A stretch of 64,000 bases of DNA from Monosporascus cannonballus. Taxonomy: Eukaryota > Ascomycota > Sordariomycetes > Xylariales. Positions 57,230-64,000 of this stretch are shown piece after piece; within the stretch, counting starts at the first letter, position 1, and each line of letters starts with the position of its first letter. The notes under the pieces are model-generated. The model ran no database searches. It was given only the letters and a program-made list of their open reading frames with translations, and was not told the origin of the DNA. The stretch is taken from assembly GCA_004154925.1 (NCBI GenBank), contig QJNS01000047.1:302567-366566 (forward strand), read 5' to 3'. The translations under genes were made by a program, and so were the position numbers.

Positions 57230-58721
57230 AGCTGCTGCTAGATGGGGCCGGAGCGGATTCTATCGCGACGATTTGTTTCGTCTGGCCGCTTGTGGAGTGA
57301 TCTTGTCCAGGGGCTTGGTTCCGGCGGCCTGGAGATTTCTTCCGCTTTGGGCTGGGGGGCCCCCCCCCCCCCCCCCAATCGTCTATGTATCGTCACGTTG
57401 CGGCAGTCTTGCATCCACCGTACCTCCATCCATGGCCCAATGAGGTTGGCTCGTCACCCTGTGTAAGTAAGGTTCCGTGCCCGTGTCGAACGCTTATACA
57501 CACCTGGATGGTTCGAAATCCTTATGTAGACAAGAGCACGCCACTCCGCTCAACTTGTTCCAACGACAAGTCGGCCGGGTTGGAGTGCCAGATCAAGCAC
57601 CGTAATAGACTATAGACTAATGAACAGTAAGACGTCGTACGCCACGTGATATTCCAGAGCATCTTCACTTTTCGACACTAGATCATCACATGCACCTTGC
57701 ATCTCTGGGGCTGTAGAAGCCATATGTCTAAGATCCAGCTAATTCCCCCTGTACTCCCTAGGAGGACGGAACTTCAACGCCCAGACGGAACATCACGACA
57801 TGGCCGAATGGGAAATGAGCGCGCTTTGAAATGAGCGGCGCTGACTAGGACAGGCTAGACCGAGAGATAACCTCTAAGTTGTGGTTAACCCCGGGCGCAA
57901 CTCGGGGGAGAAGATCAGTATAAGGGAATAGGAGCTCTGAAGGGAAACCCCCCCAACCCCCGATCCCGTAATGGCGACTACCCCTGTCTATCCCGGCCTA
58001 CTCGTGGTGTCTGAGAGGTAAACGATTCGCCGGGCTCCCTTCCGCGCGGTCCAAAGCGGCCCGAGCACATGGACACTTCCACTTCTTTTGTGCTTTCCCT
58101 TGGCCCATCTATGTGCCACCCCACTCGAGCACGTAGTATCGGAATAAACTTACTGGGGAACTAGTCTCCGCCTACAACGATAGGAAGCCATGCCCAAATT
58201 CCAGACCAGTAGAGAATGAGCAGCCCAAGCAACTTTATCGCAGTGAAAGGTCGGGTAGTTGAGCATTTACGATCGCAGGGCACCTAAGGGACCTGCTTAT
58301 GAAACCGCCATTAACGTCGTATGAACTAAGGAGACAAATGCACATTCGTCATCGAGTTACCTCGTCTCGCAGTCTGCTAGCTAGAATGCCTACGGGCGAA
58401 TGCCATATGTCACATTCCCCAAGCACAATGACATGGCACAGTTCTGGTGGAATAGCACTAATATCAATCTGGAGAGGTACCTATAACGACCTGTAGAGGC
58501 GATTGAGCACGCGTTTGTGTATCACCCACACAACCACTAACTTTTTTTTTTTTTTTTTTTGGGGTGTTCTGAAAACGTGGAGAGTCGCACATAAGCGCGA
58601 TCTTGGGACGAAGTGGAGAGTGGCCATACAATAACAAGAGATGAATAAACTTCAGAAGCCCACAATCCATCGTTAACGACAGTGGTACGACGAATAGAAG
58701 ATTGCGCTAAAAAGCAGCATA
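57230..58721. other. Convergent intergenic region with homopolymer tracts
   Basis: 1.5 kb between the stop codons of the WG-repeat gene and eIF5. It contains a G6C17 tract (57,354-57,376) and a T19 tract (58,542-58,560), the latter A19 in the eIF5 sense. An open frame of 65 codons at 58,299-58,496 has no support. Nothing else is seen. Confidence 0.5.
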
Positions 58722-60082
58722 TCACTCTTCATCGGAATCATCCTCCTCGGCCTCCTCCAGCCACTTGAGGAAGGGCTCGGCGCCGCGACGGATCTTCTTG
58801 GAAGTCGAAAGATCGACGTACTTCTTGCTGGCCTTGGAACCCCATTTGGTGACGACTTCCTCGCTCACCAAGTCCTTGTCGTACAGCTGATGGAGGATCT
58901 TGACGATTTTGTCGGTAGTCATGAGCTCGGGATGCTTCTTGCCCTGGGCGGCAAGGAGGCGCTCGATTCCGCCGAGCAGAGCCTTCTCGTGACGCTCAGA
59001 CGTGGTAAGCTGAAGGTATGTCAGTAAAACACGGGTAGGAATGACCATTGGGACTCGTAACGAACCTGCTTGAAGATACCAGCACGCTTAGGGATCTGCG
59101 TGATCACGTTCTCGTTGAACAGAGTCTGGGCAAGAACCAGAACGGTCTTGTGCTTGGTTTCAATTCCCAGCTCCTTAGCTTTGATATAGACCTGGATGCC
59201 ATCGACCTTGTCAATGCTGCCAGCCTTTGTGGCCTCTTCCTGAACCCAGTCACCGAGGGCGTCGTAGGCAGTGTTACCACCACCTTCTCCGTCCTCATCC
59301 TCATCTTCGCCGCCTCCGAGAACAAGCTTCTGGCGGAACTCGTTGGGAAGCTGGTTCTGGCGAGCCTTGACAGCCTTCTCAGACATGTCGACGGCCCATT
59401 CGTCGTCCTTAACTTCGGTGGGGGCATCGATGACCTGGGCGTCGGCGGTGATCCTACGGGTGAACTCGTCATCGCTGCCCGCATCGCCCTCGTCGCTATT
59501 CTTGTCACCGGTGCTGTTGGAGCCGTTCTCGGAGTTGTCGTCGCCACCGCTTCCGTGACCATTCTCTTTGTTGCCATTCTGCTGCTGTTGCTGCTTGGCC
59601 TTCTTAGCCGCCCGGCGCTCGGCCTTGTCTTTCTTGCCGCCCTTCCTAGGCTGGTTCTTGAGGATGAACCCGCTAAGCTTCAGGCGGAGATCGACTTCGG
59701 TACGCTGACCGCAGGCCTTACAGTCAAGCAAGATGCGACCATCCTTGATAACGACATCGGTCTCAGGGTTCTTGCACTTCTTGCAAAGAACGAACTTGTT
59801 GATGAAGCCATCAAGGTAATCCTGGAGCTTGGGCGCATCGTGGGCACCGTTGATGATCCAACGGTCATCAGGGGGGTCGATGTTGGTTTGAGCACCGAGC
59901 TCAAAGCCAAAGTACTTGATGACATAGGATCCGGGGCGGGCAAGAGACTGAGCAACACTGCTCAGGTTGGTAACAACAGTCTTGATACCATTGCCTTTGC
60001 CTTCTATCTTGGTCTGGAGCTTCTCCATCTTGTAGCGATAGAAGGCGTCGGTGACATCGCGGCGAACGTTGACGAGAGCCAT
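58722..60082 (-). CDS. TIF5: Translation initiation factor eIF5 (434 aa, two exons)
   Basis: GTPase-activating protein for eIF2 in the 43S pre-initiation complex. Exon 1 is 60,082-59,066 and exon 2 is 59,009-58,722; the 56-bp intron (GTTCGT donor, TACTGAC branch, TTCAG acceptor) joins FKQ to [11 protein letters not shown] in frame. The N-terminal eIF2beta/eIF5 fold is complete, including the zinc finger with Cys100, Cys103, Cys121 and Cys124 and the N-terminal Arg of the GAP function (N-V-R-R-D). A variable Lys/Gln/Asn/Ser/Asp-rich linker spans about 150-215. The C-terminal W2/HEAT domain ends in the aromatic-acidic box [15 protein letters not shown] that contacts eIF2beta and eIF3. Length is near the fungal norm (about 405-435). 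All functional motifs look intact. Confidence 0.97.
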
Positions 60083-62737
60083 GATTGCGGTATTGTGTTG
60101 TTGAGTCGGCTATTGTAGCACAAAAGAGGCGATATTCTTGATACTGGTCGGGGGAGCTGGTGTTCTCAGGAAAATAGGCGTTGAGAAGACTAGATTGGCA
60201 TTCGCAGGTAGCGACGAGAACGGCAGTAGAAGGGTAGGACGAGCCAAAGGGGGTCAGTAGAGAGGATTGGTTCTGATGAACATAGGGGCCACGAGATGAT
60301 TGTTGCTGGCGTTGGAAGGCATTAACAAGTCGCAGTTGGGCTCAGCCGACAGGACAGATGTCTGGACTACTAGGTTTTCGCGGTATGCGAAATGACTGCA
60401 GCGTCAGAGGGGGTAGGTGTGTAAACACAGCGTTCTTGTCGTGCTGATACATAAACAGCAATGTATCGTGAACCCTTGTACGTGGGGTGGTGGTTCTTTG
60501 CCTGAATTGGAGGAGTGAAGAGGCGAGAAGCTGAACCGGCTGAGCGACGATCAGGTTGTTGTGGAAAGTCAGATACCTAGGCGGCTGCGGTGTACCTTGG
60601 TAGAGTGCAAAGAGTTTTGTAGGAGAAGAAGAGCGTTGGTGTTTGCTTGGGACGATCTTGGGAAGTTTGAGAGAAGGAATCCGGAGAAAGCAGTGGATGG
60701 CCCCGGATATCTAAACCTTATCTGTCCTAAGCTACCTACACCTAAGCAGATAGGTACAAATTCGCCTTTGGTTCAGAACAATGCTGGTGCGGTTATTCCT
60801 TTGTTCGCTGATTGCACGATTAGTTACTTGGCTGATTGCCTTTGTCGTTGGTTTGAGGAGTTTGAGGTGGAGGAAGAAGGAGGGAAGTGGATTGAATTTA
60901 CAACAAGGTTGGGAGAGTAATAAAGAGGAAAAAAACAGAGTGCGAATAACTAGTGGAAAGAGGAGGTTTGCCCGGCCCGGTTAAGAAAATTCAGGAATTC
61001 CCACTTAAAAAAAAAGGTGCATGATTAATAAGGGAAGAGCCAGAACGTTGCAAATAAAATTGGGAGAGCCCCTCTCCCCTTGCCCACCCCTCCGAGTTGC
61101 CGTTGCCCTCAAGGGGCCCTGACTGGTCTGAAGTTCCCCCAAGACCCCCGACTCCAGACCAGGAACTTGCCCACAGCCGAGATGAAAAACAAAAACTTGA
61201 AAATTGAGAAAAGGCAATAAAAAAAAAATAGCAGGGCAGAGGCAACGGCCGATGCACAGGCCCTACATTGTAGAGGATGCTGAATGGCCTGCCACTAGGA
61301 TGGCATGGATGATGTGGCACCATACTGTAGAATATACGCACATACATACATATACATACTTACTTACTACCATACTATATACCCTAGCTCCTCACAAGAG
61401 TCAGTCAATCAAGTGGGGAGCAGTGGCTGCGTGGGGCTCTGCGACCGGCCTTTGGGAAGCGAAAGTGCACTCAAAAATTGGCAAGAACACGTCCAGATGC
61501 CTTGAATTGTGGGCCAATCATGGGAATCACGTACCAGCGCCGAGGCTCATGCGCAGCCGCGTCAGAGCGGCCGTGTACCCTTCTGGTCGGTCCATCTTTC
61601 GGGATGCACATCCCTAGAACGTTCCGGCTAGGGTAGCACGAAGGATTCATGTTTTGCATGGATGGTGTTCCTATCAACTTAGGTTCTTGAACTTAACGTT
61701 CGTGTCAAGGTCCAGTTGGACTCGAAGCTGTGCCAATGCTTACTGACTAGGTAGGTAGGGAACTCCTATGGGATACCTAGCTAGGTTCAAGATAAATGGG
61801 TTGAATAAACTCTCTCGACGGGTTCCTATACCACATATCCAAGTCGTGGGAAGAAAACGGGGAATTAGCGACAAGAACAGGCACCACCCCCTCGCAGTGA
61901 GGCCAAACTGACAGCAATACACTTTAACCGCTGGTTTATCGAATCCGCTCGACTGCATCTTATCAACCCGTTAACCATGCAGGAGAACGAACCAAGGGGC
62001 TAGATTTATATGTAAGATGGAAGTGGAGCTGGGACCATGCCAATTGCTTGCATCTTGTAGAGTTACGGCTAGCACTCTGGTTTAACAGTATATAGCTACC
62101 TGGGTCTGCTGATCTATAATCAGATAGAGTTTCACACGGCGATAGAAGTGACGAAACAGGTAACCTTGCAGCTCGAGACAGATATAACCTGTATGCGCGC
62201 ACGGCATTTCTCAGAGAGCGCAAGTCATATCAGCTTGGTCCATGCTGAAACATAGAAGCACTTCGATGAGTGCCAGCACTTCTACAAGTCGGGCCACTCC
62301 CTCGAAACGTGTCCGGAATATATGTCGAGAAAGGATGATCTATTTGAGAGTCAGCCTCACAAATATAGTAGTATTCTTAACCTAAACCTAGGTAGCTGGG
62401 TTTACCAAACGATCATGTCCCCCCAACGCCTTCGCCTTAATGAACTGCGCCATCCTGACCTTATAGCCCTTGTACCCCGGCTAGCTCACCAGCCTCAATT
62501 CTGTCAACACCATGCTCTGTGTATCACAGCCACAGCCCGTATATCAGATCTAAAGGCCCCATGTATTAAGATGTAAACTGCTGTGCAAGAACATCAGGGG
62601 TCAAGCCAGCGAGCATAGAATGCCGCATATTACAATGCCGGGGTATAGGAGAAAACAAATCTCGACGAGGGGGTGGGGGAGAGGGAGAGAGAGTGAGAGA
62701 GAAAAGCGGCACAGGCCGTCTATAAGAAGAGTGCCGC
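60083..62737. other. Intergenic region upstream of eIF5 and downstream of the bHLH gene
   Basis: 2.65 kb. The first 400-500 bp form the eIF5 promoter and leader. An open frame of about 119 codons at 60,561-60,920 starts on GTG and has no ATG or similarity. A GA-rich tract lies near 62,663-62,705. No tRNA, repeat pair or gene is supported. Confidence 0.45.
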
Positions 62738-63808
62738 TTATGAGGAGGGAGGCGCAGATTCTCCCTTGGCCTGCCCCGGCTGAAGACCAGCATTCTGAGC
62801 CATTTGCTTCCAGATGGCGAGCTCCTTGTAGGCTCGTTCGCACTCTTGTTTGAGCTTGTCGTTAGAGGCGCTGAGTTCTTGGATCGCCTGCTCCGTAAGT
62901 AATTTCTCCAATGTCCACTTCTCGATGTTTTGCGCTTCGTTCTCCTTCAGTTGGGTTATGAAGGCCACCGCACGTTGTAGGATGGATCCCTTGTTCTTTT
63001 CACAGCCGGGAACAATCTTGGCAAGCTCATTGATACCCTCGTTGATTGTTTCACGGCGGCGCCGCTCGACTTTTAGTGGAGTTAGTACTTTCCTGATACG
63101 AGTCAAACATAGGCCAACCTTACCTTCCTTATGATTGTCCTTCCGCAATTTATGCCATTCCTCAGATCCCACAGCAGGCTTGGGAGGGGTTGTAGTTGAG
63201 TATAGATGGTTTGGTCTTATACCATTCTGGGATGGTGGCTGGGAAATGTTGCTTGCAGACGGATCAGGGGGAGGAGGAAGGCCATCTGAATGCATCACAT
63301 CGTTGTGTCCGAACTGGGGCTCTTGGTGGTGCTGTTCCGCCTCCGCAGTAGTTTGAGCGGCAAACGTTTCCTCTGTGGGTTGAGGAATATGGAGAGTAGG
63401 GTACATCGTCCCTAAAGCCGCAGCGGCCGTGCTTGAGGCGTTCGCCGGGTTGGCAGATTCGTGATGGTCAGCCGTCGCCTGCTGGAGGGCGCTGAAGTCA
63501 GCGTTGACGTTGGCCGCCTGAGCAGCTGCTTGAGCGGCCTCAACGGCACTCTCCACATAGGCCGCCGAGGCCGCATCTGGAGTGCTAGACATGGTCGCGG
63601 CAGGTGCGCTACGTTTGGACCGTCTCGAGTCCGGAGACGAACCCAGAGCACTACGCTTCCGCTTTTGGGTAGGGCTCGAGGGAGCTGATGTGGTGAATTC
63701 TGTCTGATCTGCGACGGCTGCGTCAGCCATCGCTGCCAGGTGTTCACGATTGATATGAGCCAGCGGGTCAAGGAGCGACTCTGTCTGAGTGTATCCGTTG
63801 GACTCCAT
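62738..63808 (-). CDS. CBF1: Cbf1-like bHLH transcription factor (338 aa, two exons)
   Basis: Exon 1 is 63,808-63,124 and exon 2 is 63,069-62,738. The 54-bp intron (GTAAGG, TACTAAC branch, AAAAG) splits the basic region and joins HKE to VERRRRE in frame. Residues 1-210 are Ala/Ser/Pro-rich, with a basic cluster near 48-70 (Q-K-R-K-R) that may act as a nuclear signal. The bHLH follows: His226, Glu230 and Arg234 give the H-E-R triad that reads the E-box CACGTG; then ETINEGINELAKIVP and the second helix. Past it, NIEKWTLEKLLTEQ matches the leucine-rich segment of yeast Cbf1 closely, which is why this name is used. Cbf1 controls sulfur-amino-acid genes and binds centromere element I in yeast; the filamentous role may differ. 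The protein ends in a coiled helix. Confidence 0.9.
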   Translation of the reverse strand: MESNGYTQTESLLDPLAHINREHLAAMADAAVADQTEFTTSAPSSPTQKRKRSALGSSPDSRRSKRSAPAATMSSTPDAASAAYVESAVEAAQAAAQAANVNADFSALQQATADHHESANPANASSTAAAALGTMYPTLHIPQPTEETFAAQTTAEAEQHHQEPQFGHNDVMHSDGLPPPPDPSASNISQPPSQNGIRPNHLYSTTTPPKPAVGSEEWHKLRKDNHKEGKVGLCLTRIRKVLTPLKVERRRRETINEGINELAKIVPGCEKNKGSILQRAVAFITQLKENEAQNIEKWTLEKLLTEQAIQELSASNDKLKQECERAYKELAIWKQMAQNAGLQPGQAKGESAPPSS

Positions 63809-64000
63809 AGTCGCTTAGCTACGAAGCCCTGTTTGTAAGCCGAATGACGACGACACCTACAGTAGGCTCAAGGTAGATGCGCCCCAGCCATACACAGCGG
63901 CTAGGTATGTGAATTCAGACCTCGCCGAGTATCTAGGTATGTTAGCTACTCATTGATCTTGTACTACGGATTCTGGGTGGTGGGGGGGGGGGGGGCCTCG
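63809..64000. other. Upstream region of the bHLH gene
   Basis: 192 bp of 5' sequence, ending near a G14 run at about 63,981-63,994. No other feature is seen. Confidence 0.4.

Noticed and set aside
57801..57812. tRNA A-box-like motif (TGGCCGAATGGG)
   Set aside because: No B-box or stems at usable distance.
59048..60118. 356-codon frame antisense to eIF5
   Set aside because: Shadow of the conserved eIF5 exon 1.
60561..60920. 119-codon open frame upstream of eIF5
   Set aside because: Begins with GTG, lacks an ATG, and shows no family similarity or intron support.

Overview
The window is eukaryotic and looks like nuclear DNA of a filamentous ascomycete, most likely a Sordariomycete (inference). 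The supported introns are short (about 53-138 bp), with GT..AG ends and CTAAC-type branch sites. Gene content fits: fungal Atg15 lipase, bifunctional Ade5,7, HET-domain genes and a Cbf1-type bHLH. The left half is very AT-rich, and its transposon copies differ mostly by C-to-T and G-to-A transitions, the signature of repeat-induced point mutation (RIP).

Region 1 (1 to about 32.8 kb) is a gene-free, RIP-degraded repeat block. It holds the 3' part of a Fot1/pogo-like transposase at the left edge; three Gypsy/chromovirus copies (about 1.2-7.1 kb, 18.7-20.6 kb, and a complete one at 23,163-30,036 with both LTRs and a 5-bp target duplication); a solo LTR with a perfect 5-bp duplication (13,278-13,692); long-TIR elements (21.5-22.3 kb and 31.4-32.8 kb); foldback and direct repeats; and a few GC-richer pockets with tRNA-like pol III motifs. 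Large stretches (7.1-11.3, 13.7-15.3 kb) could not be assigned.

The change to GC-rich DNA at about 32.8 kb is abrupt. The first ORF inside it (32,981-33,481) is a small coiled-coil reading frame broken by one TAA. A 41-bp direct repeat that brackets a 128-bp insertion covers its start codon.

Region 2 (about 33-64 kb) is gene-bearing. In order: a 670-aa coiled-coil protein (+), a MITE-like TIR element, a 1347-aa HET-like plus TPR-like protein (-), a HET-domain pseudogene with at least four homopolymer frameshifts and a nonsense codon (-), Atg15 with three coding introns (+), Ade5,7 (-), dephospho-CoA kinase (+), a 947-aa low-complexity protein with a WG-repeat C-terminus (+), eIF5 (-), and a Cbf1-like bHLH factor (-).

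The two HET loci nearest the repeat block are the variable, probably self-recognition-related part. From Atg15 rightward come conserved housekeeping genes (autophagy, purine and CoA synthesis, translation initiation, transcription). No rRNA, confident tRNA or CRISPR was found. The most unusual items are the HET-TPR protein beside a decayed HET gene, the WG-repeat protein, the duplicated exon module of Atg15, and the boundary ORF bracketed by a 41-bp duplication.
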